NCBI GenBank assembly: GCA_947176535.1
Contig: CAMWQU010000014.1
Location: 1 to 53,544, forward strand
Reading direction: 5' to 3'
Source: an uncultured Prevotellaceae bacterium
GTDB taxonomy: Bacteria > Bacteroidota > Bacteroidia > Bacteroidales > Bacteroidaceae
Length of the DNA stretch: 53,544 nucleotides
In this document: positions 24,103-33,398 of the stretch, one piece after another
How positions within the stretch are numbered: the first letter of the stretch is position 1
Layout of the letters: every line of letters starts with the position of its first letter
Made by a program: the position numbers and the translations under genes
Notes under the pieces: model-generated
What the model was told of the DNA's origin: nothing
Databases searched by the model: none
The model's input: only the letters and a program-made list of their open reading frames with translations

Positions 24103-26145
24103 TTACCAAATGGTCACTCTCTTCTCCTTAGGAACGAACATCGGATCGTTCTCAGTGATACCGAATGCCTCGTACCAAGCGTCGATGTGTGGCATTTGTC
24201 CGTTCACGCGCCACTTGCCCAATTCATGCGGGTCGCTTTTCACCCGTTTGCGGATTTCCTCGTCGCGGATATTTTGTCCCCAGACGTTAGCATAAGCTAA
24301 GAAGAAACGTTGTTCGGGGGTGAAACCGTCGATAACGGGTAAGGGCTTTTCGCTGGTCGCATTCTCGAAAGCCTGAAAAGCTACCATCAGACCGCCGTGG
24401 TCTGCCATGTTCTCGCCCAGTGTGAGGCTACCGTTGGCGTGAAGCCCGGGCAGAACTTCGATGCCGTCATGAAACTCGCGCATAACCTGAATGCGTTCAG
24501 TGAATCGTTTCGTATCTTCTTCGTCCCACCATTTACGTAGATTACCATCTTTGTCGTATTGTGAACCTTGGTCGTCGAAGCCGTGTGTCATCTCGTGGCC
24601 GATAACCACACCGATAGCACCGTAATTGAACGCATCGTCGGCCTGCATATCGAAGAAAGGCGGTTGCAGGATGCCGGCCGGGAAGCATATCTCGTTGGTC
24701 GTGGGATTGTAATAAGCGTTCACGGTCTGCGGTGTCATGAACCATTCCTCCTTATCCACGGGTTTGTTCAGCTTTGTACGAATCATTTCGTTGAGGTCAA
24801 ACTCGTTGCAGGCAAGTATATTGCGCAGATAGCTATTGCCAATCTCAAGGTTCGTGTAGTCTTTCCACTTGTCGGGATAACCTACTTTCACGTAGAACGC
24901 ATCCAGTTTCTCCTGAGCCACCTGTTTGGTCTCGTCACTCATCCAGTCCTGTACAGCAATGCGCTCTCCAAGAGCCACCTGCAAATTCTTTACTAACTTT
25001 TCCATGCGCTCTTTGGCTGCAGGAGGGAAGAAACGTTCTACATAAAGCTGTCCCAATGCCTCGCCTAATCCACCTTCAACGGCAGCAACGGCCCGCTTCC
25101 AACGCGGTCTGTCTTCCTGCTTACCGCTCATTACGGTACCATAGAAACCGAAGTTCAAGGCTCGGCTTGCGTCGTCGATGTATGAACTGGCCATATTGAG
25201 GGCATGCCATAGATAAACATTCTGAATGGCCTCGTCTTTTTCTTCTCGGAGAATCTTTTCCACCTCATGGATAGCCACGGGCTGGCCAACATTAACCTCT
25301 TTAATATCTTCGGCTCCAAAATTTTTGAAATAGCCGTCCCAGTCGATACCGGGAAACTGTTTCTTCAGTTCGTCATACGAGAGTTTGTTGTAATTAGCCT
25401 CGGGGTCGCGTAATTCGGTCATGCTTTTGTTGGCTTGTGCCAAACGCGTTTCAATGCGCATGACATCCTCGCTGATGCGTTGTGCCTCCTCCTCTTTGAA
25501 ACCTGCGTGCTGACAGAGGTCTGCAATGTACTTCCGGTAAGCCTCGCGAATCTTGATGGTTTCGGGATCAGAGTCTACATAGTAGTCCTTTTGTCCCAGT
25601 GTCAGTCCTCCCTGATAGATGCTGACTAGATTGTTCTTAGAATCCTTTTCGTCAGCCCCGATGTACATACCGAACAGCCCCGATACCCCCTGACGCTGCA
25701 TACGGGGCCACGTCTCTGCGAGCCATTTCTTTGTGGCGTTGGGCGAAGTCTGATAATCGCTGTATTGCAGGAACTCCTCCAACTCTTCCTTATAACTCTT
25801 GTTCAGCTTCACGCTGTCCATTGCCGAGTTGTAAAGGTCGGCTATCTTTTGTGCCACACTCCCCGGCTCATTCTTTTGTGCGGCCACGCTGTCGATGAGG
25901 TCGCGCAACTGCTTGTTATTGTTCTCCTGAAGAACGTCGAACGATCCGAAGCGACTGTATTCTGCCGTCAGCGGATGACTCACTTGCCATCCGTGTGTGG
26001 CATATTCATAGAAATCCGTTCCCGGCAGATAGGTGGTATCCATATTGGCCGGATTTATGCCCGACGATAACGTCTTTTCGTCCGTCCGGCAACCCGTTAA
26101 AGCAAATGTCAATGCGGTCAAAGCCATTATATTTGTAATTCTCAT
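24103..26145 (-). CDS. M13 family zinc metallopeptidase (PepO/neprilysin-like lipoprotein)
   Basis: A 680-residue protein with a lipoprotein signal (MRITNIMALTALTFALTGC). The large N-terminal M13 domain is followed by the catalytic domain: zinc-binding HEMTH (His517, Glu518, His521), the third ligand in GENMADHGG (about residue 577) and the substrate-binding VNAYYNP. It ends in IW, typical of the family. M13 enzymes cleave peptides of limited size, here most likely outside the inner membrane. ATG 26145 was preferred over the TTG two codons upstream. It sits between the PL11-type gene (36-base gap) and metA (21-base gap). Confidence 0.92.
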   Translation of the reverse strand: MRITNIMALTALTFALTGCRTDEKTLSSGINPANMDTTYLPGTDFYEYATHGWQVSHPLTAEYSRFGSFDVLQENNNKQLRDLIDSVAAQKNEPGSVAQKIADLYNSAMDSVKLNKSYKEELEEFLQYSDYQTSPNATKKWLAETWPRMQRQGVSGLFGMYIGADEKDSKNNLVSIYQGGLTLGQKDYYVDSDPETIKIREAYRKYIADLCQHAGFKEEEAQRISEDVMRIETRLAQANKSMTELRDPEANYNKLSYDELKKQFPGIDWDGYFKNFGAEDIKEVNVGQPVAIHEVEKILREEKDEAIQNVYLWHALNMASSYIDDASRALNFGFYGTVMSGKQEDRPRWKRAVAAVEGGLGEALGQLYVERFFPPAAKERMEKLVKNLQVALGERIAVQDWMSDETKQVAQEKLDAFYVKVGYPDKWKDYTNLEIGNSYLRNILACNEFDLNEMIRTKLNKPVDKEEWFMTPQTVNAYYNPTTNEICFPAGILQPPFFDMQADDAFNYGAIGVVIGHEMTHGFDDQGSQYDKDGNLRKWWDEEDTKRFTERIQVMREFHDGIEVLPGLHANGSLTLGENMADHGGLMVAFQAFENATSEKPLPVIDGFTPEQRFFLAYANVWGQNIRDEEIRKRVKSDPHELGKWRVNGQMPHIDAWYEAFGITENDPMFVPKEKRVTIW

Positions 26146-26181
26146 ATTCAATGTTTTGTTTAGTCTAATAATAAAATGCTG

Positions 26182-29100
26182 TTATTCGATGCGGATTTTC
26201 TTACCGTCAATGATATAAATCCCTGCTCTCGTCGGCCGTTTTTGCAGTCTTACGCCCTGCAATGTGTAGATAACGGCGTTGTCGAGTGCTTCATCCTCGA
26301 TGCCGAGAATGCCGTCGGGTGCTGGGCCTACGATGAGAATACCCTCCGACAGACGACTGGTGTCCCATGTCAGTCCCAGTTTCTCATTGGGTTCGCATAG
26401 GGTTAATTTGAGTTTGTTGCCCAGTTTGACAGTCGCGGCGTCGAAAAGTTTAATCTCGGTACCTTGTGCCAGTGTGAGATTGTTACGTCCTTTAACCACG
26501 AGTTCGCCGTTCAGAGACAGCGTACCGATTCCCGTAAACTTACCGTATGAATTAGTGCTGGCAAGATAAATCTGTGCTGTTCCGTTTACGGTAAGGTTAC
26601 CGCCGCCAAACTCCAGTGTACCGGCAGTTGTCGGCGATGTTCCGCAGCGGATAGTTCCTTCGGCCATTACAGTAGTAGCGGTGTTACCCAATGTTCCCTT
26701 ACCGCTCAGTGTGGCTCCTTTGGCAACTGTCAGGGTGTTCTTGCCGAGCATGATGGCGTTGCCGGCGTTGTTCAGACAGAGTTCGCCGCCGTTCACGCGA
26801 CATGCGCCCTGGAAATCGCCGCTACCGGTGAATGTCATCTTACAGCTACCGACTTTATTGAAGATAACCTTGTTCGACGAGCTATTGTCGGTGATGTAGC
26901 CGGCAAAGGTAAAGTTATTGTCGTCAGAGTTACCGATGTTCCACGTGTTGTCGCCCTTGACCGCAGTTTGATTCGAGAAATTGGAAATGGCCTGAGCCAG
27001 TGCGCCGCTACCCGTAACAGCACCGATGGTGAACTCCTTGCATACATTCGTTACGGTGCATCCGGCAGCCAAGTCAAGGGTGCCGTGCGGCATACCCGAT
27101 GTGGCATCCAGTGGCAACCATATATTCTTCGTTGTGTGCTTGATGGTTCCCTTAAATTCCGACCAGTCACCTGTGATGCGCACGCGGCTAACCGTATTGC
27201 GCGGAATGATGGTCAGCGTACCTTCACCGGTAATCTTGTTCCTATAAGCCGTGTAGTAGGCATTTGTCAGGTGCCAGGAGCCAGTTTTGCCTTTCGGCAC
27301 ATAGATGGCGTGGTCGATGTTCTGGGCATCGTCATAGAGCGTACCGCCCTGGAACTCTATCGTTGCGGCAGGTTTACCGGACGCAGCCACAGAACCGGCC
27401 GTGATGACCAAGCGAGTCAAACCGTTGTTACCGGCCTGACTGACGTAGAGGCATCCTGCGCCTTTCTTGTTGAGTACGGTACCCGACAGGGTCACTCCTT
27501 CGCCCATGCGCAGGTCGGCCGCGTTGGTGATGACACCACCTTCCTCGCCTACCATCTTCATGGGGGACCCCATTTCCGTGGCGGCAGTGGTTTGCAGCAC
27601 GGCGCCGTTCTCCATCGTGAAGAGGTCGGCCGTCTTGGTAATACCGCCCAGATTTCCGGTTTCGGAATATTGGTTCGACAGCGTGCTGACCTTTGTTGTA
27701 CCGCCTTTCAGGTGATTGCCGCCCGTGTAGCTGTTGTTGTTATTCATCGTCACGGTGCCTTTTCCCTCCTTGTTGAAGATAGCCTCTCCGTCAATTCCGC
27801 CGTCTCCGCCGAAGGTATATGCAATCGTGTTGTTTACGGTGACACTGTGCGGCATCACGCTCCCTACGATATTGATGTTCTTGAGAGCGGCGTTATCGTC
27901 GAATATCACGTCGTCATTGGAAATGAACGTCTGTGCGCCGTCTTCTCCCTCCATGCTGAAATTCTCCGTCTCGTTGAAGTCCCAGTTGCTGCCGTTCTCA
28001 CCCGTCCACGTGACAGTGCCGGGCTGACGCTGTGCCACAATCTCCAAAATCAGTTTGCCGTCCTCCAGATACAGGAGTTTCTTTTCCTTAGGCAGGCCCT
28101 CTATCACGATGGCGTTAATGTCGCCCGTGCATTCTCCGCTTACTTCGGCTATCACATATTTCCCCGGCTCCATCTTTGTGGCCCCCTCGGGCATATCCTC
28201 TTCCAGTTCGATAACGGGACTCAGGTATTGCGGTCCGCCCTTAATCCACGGTGAGGTCGTTTTCTGCTCGATGGTCAGTGTACCGGTTTTGATGCAGTCT
28301 GCTGTCTGGCTGCTGCTGTGCAGGGTCGTTACGATACGCGACCCGAAGCCCAGTTGCAGGTCTTCCGTAGTTACGGTTCCTGTGGGACGGATGACCGACC
28401 CGTAATCTGCCCGTATGCTCTTGAACTCACCACCCACTGTGCGCAACTCGGCAAAGCGGTTGAGCCATAGTGGCGACTGCTTCATTGTGCCGTCAAAGTT
28501 CAGTGTACCGGCCCAGATGTTGGTCTCGCCCGTGTGCCTGAAGTCTGCTTTTGGCAGATACAGGATGCCGTCACCCTGCTTGATGAGTCGTGCCTCGCCA
28601 GCCAGTCCGCCACCCGTCACGTGACAAGTGTACACTTCGGTATTGATTGCCGTATTCTTTGTACCGCACTCGCTGGGAGCCGTTCCCTGCACCCATGTCG
28701 GCACGTTGAACGTAAGGATGTAAGGCTGTGCGCCATCCTCGATGCTCACCTTCGTGTCATCCGTTTTGCACACGATAACGTGTTTGCCGTTGAGTGCCGA
28801 AGTGATGCTGCCGTTGTTGCCTACCTCTTCGCGTCCGGTCATGGTGAGTGGGGGCGGCGGTGTGGTGATGCCTTCCAGTTCGCCCATGAAGTAACTCAGG
28901 TGAGGCGGTTGGTTGTAACCGCACATCTGCCATACCATAGCATTGCGGTACTGATGGTCGTGCCATAAAGTATAAACGCGGTGCGTTGTAGTCACCGGTG
29001 TGGAATAGATGCGGATATTATTGTCGGCTGTGCGCATGATAACCTCCTCGCGCCAGTCGCCCAGAATATCACCCTGGTAGCAGGGCGTAGCCTTGGTATG

Positions 29101-30717
29101 GTTGTTCGTCCTGGAGCCGGTCATGGTGTAGATGGGACTCCAGCTACCGTACTTGGCGATACATCCTTCCGTGTCCACCGAACCGGTGCCGTTGAATGTC
29201 TCGGAACAGAGGTCTCCGTCCCAGTAGATGCGGAAGTTCTGATTTACGCCCGTAGCGTCCAGTCCGCTGATGGCCTCGTTTGTAACTAAACTGATGGCCC
29301 CTTCGCGTGCGGAGTGCCCCATGGAGCCGGGGAACGCATTGGTGAAGTTGCCCGCCATACACCGGCCGTCGTCGTTTCCGGCAATGAAGCGGTGGTAAAT
29401 CTTGGAGGTTGTCGCATCGCGATAGTTGTTACCCGGATTGTCCTCCATGCAGGCATAGATTTCCTGTCCGTGTATGTAAGGATTGAAGTCCGAGCAGTGC
29501 TGAGCGTCTCCATGTCCGAGGCCCGTCGTGGAGAGACCCTTTCCGTTGTCGTCGATGACCATGGAACCGAAAACAATCTCGTCACGTCCGTCCCAGTCTA
29601 CGTCGGCGATACCAAAGTTGTGGTACCCCTGACCCTTCCACGGGCCGTTGGTGTTGCAATACCATTTCCAACGCTCTGTCAGCTTATGTGTGGCAGGGTC
29701 TACGTCCAGAGCCACCATCTTGTGGCGTGTGTAGATGCCGCGTGCGAGGAAAATGCTGGGCTTGCGTCCGTCCAGATATGGTGCCCCGAAGAAGTGCTTC
29801 GACGAGCGGTGCCCGTAACCGTCTCCCCATGCCTTGTTGAGGTCTGTCTCCCCGGCTTCTAATCGTTTCAGCGGATATTCGATGCACTGGTAAGGTTTAC
29901 CCGTGGCACCGTCCATATAGACGAGATACTCCGCACCGTCGTGCATGAACCAGTTGGTGCCGCCGCCCGTTGCGGCGCGATAATTCGTCGCGGCGTTACC
30001 CACGGTGTAGGTCGTACCGTCCGCCATGTGAATGACTGTGCCGTCGGCCGCACGCATGATGGCCTCGGCCCGTCCGTCGCCGTCCCAGTCGTAAGCCACG
30101 ATGTTCTGTTCGTTGTTTTGGAAGTCACCCATATTGGGGCCGCAGTTCACCCACCAGAGGCGTGTACCGTCCAGTTTCAGCACCTCGAAGATACTGTACT
30201 CGCCGGTCGCCTGACCGTCGATGACGGGGCCGGCTTTCGGGTAGGACTGTTCTATCTCACTCTGGTTGTCGAACTTCATCAGGATTTCCAGTTCGCCGTC
30301 GCCGTCCACGTCGGCGCAGCAGGCGTCATTGGGCACGAGCGTACTTTTTATACCCTCGTGTGTCAGTTGGATTTCCTTGAAACTGCTGCTCCACACGTCC
30401 GCCGGTTTGCAGTCCGCCTGTTCCGTCCCGCGCACTACCGCCCTGACGGTGTAGCTGTTGCCGATGGCTCCCGACGCGTCGCGGAAGTTGGACGTCAGTA
30501 GCGGAGTCTCATTTATTTTCTCGCCGTTGCGGTAAACGTTGTACGTTACGTCGTAGTATTCCTCGCCCGTTACGCGCCAACTGAGGTACACGCCGGTTCC
30601 CGTTTTCATGGCCACCAGACCGCGATCCAGCTTGTCCACCGTGCGCTGGGCCCATCCCGTCTGTGCGGTACAGAACAGCAGGGCTGCCCATAAAGTGATT
30701 CTTTTCATGTTTTTCAT
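26182..30717 (-). CDS. giant PL11-type rhamnogalacturonan lyase with beta-helix-like region and sorting-type tail
   Basis: A 1511-residue protein with a signal peptide (MKNMKRITLWAALLFCTAQTGWA). Residues about 25-620 form a PL11-type rhamnogalacturonan lyase: DKLDRGLVAMKTGTGVYLSWR at the start, the calcium-binding repeats DVDGDGELEILMK, DWDGDGRAEAIMR and DVDWDGRDEIVFG, and the late motif LGDWREEVIMR. The next 850 residues carry repeated short beta-strand units (GKGTVTMNNNNSYTGG; GSGDFQGACRVNGGELCLNN; LSGKGTLGN) like autotransporter-associated repeats. The tail VIYTLQGVRLQ...GIYIIDGKKIRIE ends the protein. Ordinary PL11 enzymes have about 600 residues, so the fusion is unusual. It cleaves the RG-I backbone, probably surface-exposed. 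Confidence 0.88.
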   Translation of the reverse strand: MKNMKRITLWAALLFCTAQTGWAQRTVDKLDRGLVAMKTGTGVYLSWRVTGEEYYDVTYNVYRNGEKINETPLLTSNFRDASGAIGNSYTVRAVVRGTEQADCKPADVWSSSFKEIQLTHEGIKSTLVPNDACCADVDGDGELEILMKFDNQSEIEQSYPKAGPVIDGQATGEYSIFEVLKLDGTRLWWVNCGPNMGDFQNNEQNIVAYDWDGDGRAEAIMRAADGTVIHMADGTTYTVGNAATNYRAATGGGTNWFMHDGAEYLVYMDGATGKPYQCIEYPLKRLEAGETDLNKAWGDGYGHRSSKHFFGAPYLDGRKPSIFLARGIYTRHKMVALDVDPATHKLTERWKWYCNTNGPWKGQGYHNFGIADVDWDGRDEIVFGSMVIDDNGKGLSTTGLGHGDAQHCSDFNPYIHGQEIYACMEDNPGNNYRDATTSKIYHRFIAGNDDGRCMAGNFTNAFPGSMGHSAREGAISLVTNEAISGLDATGVNQNFRIYWDGDLCSETFNGTGSVDTEGCIAKYGSWSPIYTMTGSRTNNHTKATPCYQGDILGDWREEVIMRTADNNIRIYSTPVTTTHRVYTLWHDHQYRNAMVWQMCGYNQPPHLSYFMGELEGITTPPPPLTMTGREEVGNNGSITSALNGKHVIVCKTDDTKVSIEDGAQPYILTFNVPTWVQGTAPSECGTKNTAINTEVYTCHVTGGGLAGEARLIKQGDGILYLPKADFRHTGETNIWAGTLNFDGTMKQSPLWLNRFAELRTVGGEFKSIRADYGSVIRPTGTVTTEDLQLGFGSRIVTTLHSSSQTADCIKTGTLTIEQKTTSPWIKGGPQYLSPVIELEEDMPEGATKMEPGKYVIAEVSGECTGDINAIVIEGLPKEKKLLYLEDGKLILEIVAQRQPGTVTWTGENGSNWDFNETENFSMEGEDGAQTFISNDDVIFDDNAALKNINIVGSVMPHSVTVNNTIAYTFGGDGGIDGEAIFNKEGKGTVTMNNNNSYTGGNHLKGGTTKVSTLSNQYSETGNLGGITKTADLFTMENGAVLQTTAATEMGSPMKMVGEEGGVITNAADLRMGEGVTLSGTVLNKKGAGCLYVSQAGNNGLTRLVITAGSVAASGKPAATIEFQGGTLYDDAQNIDHAIYVPKGKTGSWHLTNAYYTAYRNKITGEGTLTIIPRNTVSRVRITGDWSEFKGTIKHTTKNIWLPLDATSGMPHGTLDLAAGCTVTNVCKEFTIGAVTGSGALAQAISNFSNQTAVKGDNTWNIGNSDDNNFTFAGYITDNSSSNKVIFNKVGSCKMTFTGSGDFQGACRVNGGELCLNNAGNAIMLGKNTLTVAKGATLSGKGTLGNTATTVMAEGTIRCGTSPTTAGTLEFGGGNLTVNGTAQIYLASTNSYGKFTGIGTLSLNGELVVKGRNNLTLAQGTEIKLFDAATVKLGNKLKLTLCEPNEKLGLTWDTSRLSEGILIVGPAPDGILGIEDEALDNAVIYTLQGVRLQKRPTRAGIYIIDGKKIRIE

Positions 30718-30765
30718 ACTATTTTATTATTATGTATTTCCCGTTATTTTCAGCCGCCGGCCTCG

Positions 30766-32064
30766 TCAGAGACTGTCGGGCAGTCGGAACAGTCCGGTGC
30801 CGTTACTGCCTTTGATGAGTATGGTGCGTCCTTCTATGGGGTGCGCCCTCAGTTCCTGTTCCACTTCCTCCACGTCGCGGAACAGCCGATAGTCGCTCTG
30901 CGTGCAGGCAAAGTTTTCGCCCACCAACCATACGGTCTCGGCCTCCGTCTCCCGTATTTTCTCCACAACGTGCCGGTGCTCGGCTTCGCTCTCCTTTCCC
31001 AGTTCGCGCATATCGCCCAAAATCAGCATCTTCCGCTCGGCCCGGATTTGTCGGAAGTTGTCGAGAGCCGCCGCCATTGAGGTCGGATTAGCATTGTAGG
31101 CATCTATGATGAGCCGGTTGCGTCCCGTGTCGCGGAACTCGCTCCGGTTATTGTGGGGCCGGTATTCGGATAATGCCTTGTTGATGAGGCTGAACGGCAC
31201 GCCGAACTGCATCCCGACGGCTACGGCCGCCATCAGGTTATGGATGTTGTAGGCCCCTATGAGGTGCGTCTCCACCGTTTGCCATGCCGTATGCTCCTGC
31301 CGGTAGCGAAAACGCACGAACGGTGTGCACGCCACCACTTCGCCCCATATCTCGGCACCGGGCGTTCCCGTCAGGCCGTAGCGCACGGCGGGCAGTTCTC
31401 CGGCCATTTCCGTCAGATTCCCGTCCGAGGCATTCAGGAAGATACCTATCTTTCCGTTCTCGCGGATGTAGTCATACAGTTCGGCCTTGGTGCGCTTCAC
31501 GCCCTCGAACGAGCCGAAGCCCTCCAGATGAGCGCGTCCCACGTTGGTGACCAGCCCCATGTCCGGGTTCACAATGCGACTCAGTGCAGCAATCTCTCCC
31601 GGATGGTTGGCCCCGGTCTCGATGATGCCGAAGCCGTCGTCATCCTGCAGGGTGAGCAGGGTGAGCGGCACGCCGATGTGGTTGTTCAGGTTTCCCTGCG
31701 TCCACTGCACGGGCGCAATCTCCCGCAGTACGGCCGCCACAAGTTCCTTTGTGGTGGTCTTTCCGTTGGTACCCGTAATCTGGATAATCATTTTACCGGG
31801 CATCTGCTCGCGGTGATAGTGAGCCAGTTGCTGCAAGGCCGCCAATGCGTCTTTCACCACTACGTAACGCCCGTCCCGGGCTACGGCGGGATTGTCCACC
31901 ACGGCCACGGCACAACCGGCCTCAAGGGCTTTCTCCGCATAGCGGTTGCCGTCGAAGTTCTCGCCGCGCAGGGCAAAGAACATCGCCCCCTGCGGACACC
32001 GGCGGCTGTCGGTCGTCACCACAGGATGCTGGCGGAATAGCTGATATAGTTTTTCTGTTTCCAT
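30766..32064 (-). CDS. murF: UDP-N-acetylmuramoyl-tripeptide--D-alanyl-D-alanine ligase
   Basis: A 432-residue cytoplasmic Mur ligase that adds D-Ala-D-Ala to the peptidoglycan precursor. The N-terminal substrate domain (TDSRRCPQGAMFFALRGENFDGN) is followed by the ATP-binding motif GTNGKTT (residues 98-104), then ETGANHPGEIA, the HNNRSE segment and the C-terminal domain (IIDAYNANPTSMAAALDNF, LILGDMRELGKESEAEH). The length is normal. It is transcribed from its own promoter (32136-32166) with a leader of about 65 bases. It stands alone, away from a mur/fts cluster. Confidence 0.95.
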   Translation of the reverse strand: METEKLYQLFRQHPVVTTDSRRCPQGAMFFALRGENFDGNRYAEKALEAGCAVAVVDNPAVARDGRYVVVKDALAALQQLAHYHREQMPGKMIIQITGTNGKTTTKELVAAVLREIAPVQWTQGNLNNHIGVPLTLLTLQDDDGFGIIETGANHPGEIAALSRIVNPDMGLVTNVGRAHLEGFGSFEGVKRTKAELYDYIRENGKIGIFLNASDGNLTEMAGELPAVRYGLTGTPGAEIWGEVVACTPFVRFRYRQEHTAWQTVETHLIGAYNIHNLMAAVAVGMQFGVPFSLINKALSEYRPHNNRSEFRDTGRNRLIIDAYNANPTSMAAALDNFRQIRAERKMLILGDMRELGKESEAEHRHVVEKIRETEAETVWLVGENFACTQSDYRLFRDVEEVEQELRAHPIEGRTILIKGSNGTGLFRLPDSL

Positions 32065-32135
32065 CGTTTCTTTTGTGTTGCATGGTTCGGAGGTACGGAA
32101 GAACCGCTTGCGGTCTCTGTACGAGCAACAAAGGA

Positions 32136-32166
32136 CAAAAGTACGAAAAAAAGAGTGAGGAACAAA
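32136..32166 (-). promoter_or_regulatory. promoter of murF
   Basis: On the minus strand: TTTG (32163-32166), a 19-base spacer, TACTTTTG (32136-32143). It is 71 bases upstream of the murF ATG. Confidence 0.7.
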
Positions 32167-32185
32167 AGGATTTTCTTCTTTATTT

Positions 32186-32203
32186 ATCCCGACGCGTCGG
32201 GAT
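32186..32203. repeat. 18-base perfect palindrome
   Basis: ATCCCGACGCGTCGGGAT reads identically on both strands with no spacer. It lies about 20 bases upstream of the murF -33 box. Possible operator or structural site. Confidence 0.6.
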
Positions 32204-32308
32204 TGCCCTGCGGAATGCGCTTGTTCCCAGATGAAGAACGGGATGCGGAGCGGGCGAAACGGAGCCGCCGGAAACCCGTCTTCCGGCGACCGGCGTGCAG
32301 AGGATGGG

Positions 32309-32416
32309 ATTATTCAGAGGCGACCGGTTAATTATTCGCTCACCTCTGAATAATTAACCGGTCGCGACCGAATAATAAAGTCCTTATATGGGCCGACGCA
32401 CAAGCGGCGGGCATTT
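32309..32416 (-). repeat. 108-bp palindromic repeat, copy B
   Basis: It is inverted relative to copy A at 10385-10492 and of identical length. Conserved parts are the terminal CGGCGGGCATTT (32405-32416) and the 75-bp palindromic core (about 32309-32383). Its stem is 18 bp perfect around a 10-base loop. Substitutions fall mainly in the loop and the outer stem, and several alter pairing only mildly. Like copy A, it lies between two divergently transcribed genes. Confidence 0.85.
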
Positions 32417-32552
32417 TTTCCCGACAGACCGAAGGGAAAAGTCATGCTGCCGAGGTTTCGCACTGAAGGCTACCGCAGCTTTGTGCCGCTATAAAATTAA
32501 ATTAAGGAAGAAAAACTTTTTTAATCTTGCCTGATAATCCAAAAAATCTTTA

Positions 32553-32560
32553 TACCTTTG
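32553..32560 (+). promoter_or_regulatory. -7 promoter element of folP-cdaA
   Basis: TACCTTTG matches TAnnTTTG. A CTTG at 32526-32529 is 23 bases upstream, slightly too far for a standard -33 element. The folP start is 25 bases downstream. Confidence 0.6.
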
Positions 32561-32585
32561 TAAGGCATCCGCATATATACGTAGA

Positions 32586-33398
32586 ATGAATGACATACCG
32601 GCATACACGCTGAATGTGGGAGGGGTCTTGGTAGACCTCTCCTCTCCGTGCATTATGGGCATACTGAACGCTACGCCCGATTCCTTTTTTGCCGACAGCC
32701 GCCGGCGAACGGAGGCCGAAGTGGCCGAACGCGCCCGCCGGATTGTGGAGGAGGGCGGTGGCATCATCGACGTCGGGGCTGTCAGTACACGTCCCGGGGC
32801 TTCGGAGGTGGACGAGGCGGAGGAACTGAACCGCCTGCGCCCGGCACTTGCCGTGGTGCGTCGCGAATGTCCGGAGGCCATCCTTTCGGTAGATACGTTC
32901 CGTGCGGGCGTGGTGGAACGGATGTACGACGAGTTCGGCCCGTTCATCGTCAATGACATATCGGGTGGGGCAGACCCCGAAATGTTTGCCCTTGTGGCTC
33001 GTTTGGGGCTGCCCTATGTGCTCACCCACAACCTCCCTGTTCCGTCGTCGTTCCCCTTTGCACTGCCGTCCCTGCTGTCCCGTCTCCGTGAACTCGGGCA
33101 GAAGGACGTCATCATCGACCCCGGCTTCGGTTTCAACAAGACACTTGAGGAGAACTACCACTTGTTCGGCCACCTTGCCGCATTCCATGCCCTGCGCTGC
33201 CCACTGTTGGTAGGTATTTCGCGTAAGAGCATGATTCATCGCCTGCTCGACATCACGCCCGCGGAGGCCCTCAACGGCACGACCGTGCTCCATACGCTGG
33301 CCCTCTGTGAGGGTGCCCACATCCTCCGCGTGCATGACGTGAAAGCCGCGGCAGAAGTAATCAAAATCCTACAGCAATGTTCCTTTCCTTCGGCCTGA
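32586..33398 (+). CDS. folP: dihydropteroate synthase
   Basis: A 270-residue cytoplasmic TIM-barrel enzyme that joins p-aminobenzoate to the pterin pyrophosphate in folate synthesis and is the sulfonamide target. All the family motifs are present: IMGILNATPDSFF, GGGIIDVGAVSTRPGA, LSVDTFRAGV, IVNDISGG, IIDPGFGFNKT, LLVGISRKSMI and LRVHDV. Its last 22 bases overlap the start of cdaA in another frame, indicating a tightly coupled pair; the same order is common in Bacteroidetes. Confidence 0.96.
   Translation: MNDIPAYTLNVGGVLVDLSSPCIMGILNATPDSFFADSRRRTEAEVAERARRIVEEGGGIIDVGAVSTRPGASEVDEAEELNRLRPALAVVRRECPEAILSVDTFRAGVVERMYDEFGPFIVNDISGGADPEMFALVARLGLPYVLTHNLPVPSSFPFALPSLLSRLRELGQKDVIIDPGFGFNKTLEENYHLFGHLAAFHALRCPLLVGISRKSMIHRLLDITPAEALNGTTVLHTLALCEGAHILRVHDVKAAAEVIKILQQCSFPSA

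Larger units (their letters stand above)
32065..32585. other. divergent intergenic gap, 521 bp
   Basis: The gap lies between murF (minus) and folP (plus). Contents, left to right: murF promoter (32136-32166), an 18-base perfect palindrome (32186-32203), a 7-bp hairpin GCCGGAA/TTCCGGC (32267-32287), copy B of the 108-bp repeat (32309-32416), about 130 bases with nothing recognisable, and the folP -7 element (32553-32560). No coding frame is supported. Confidence 0.75.
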
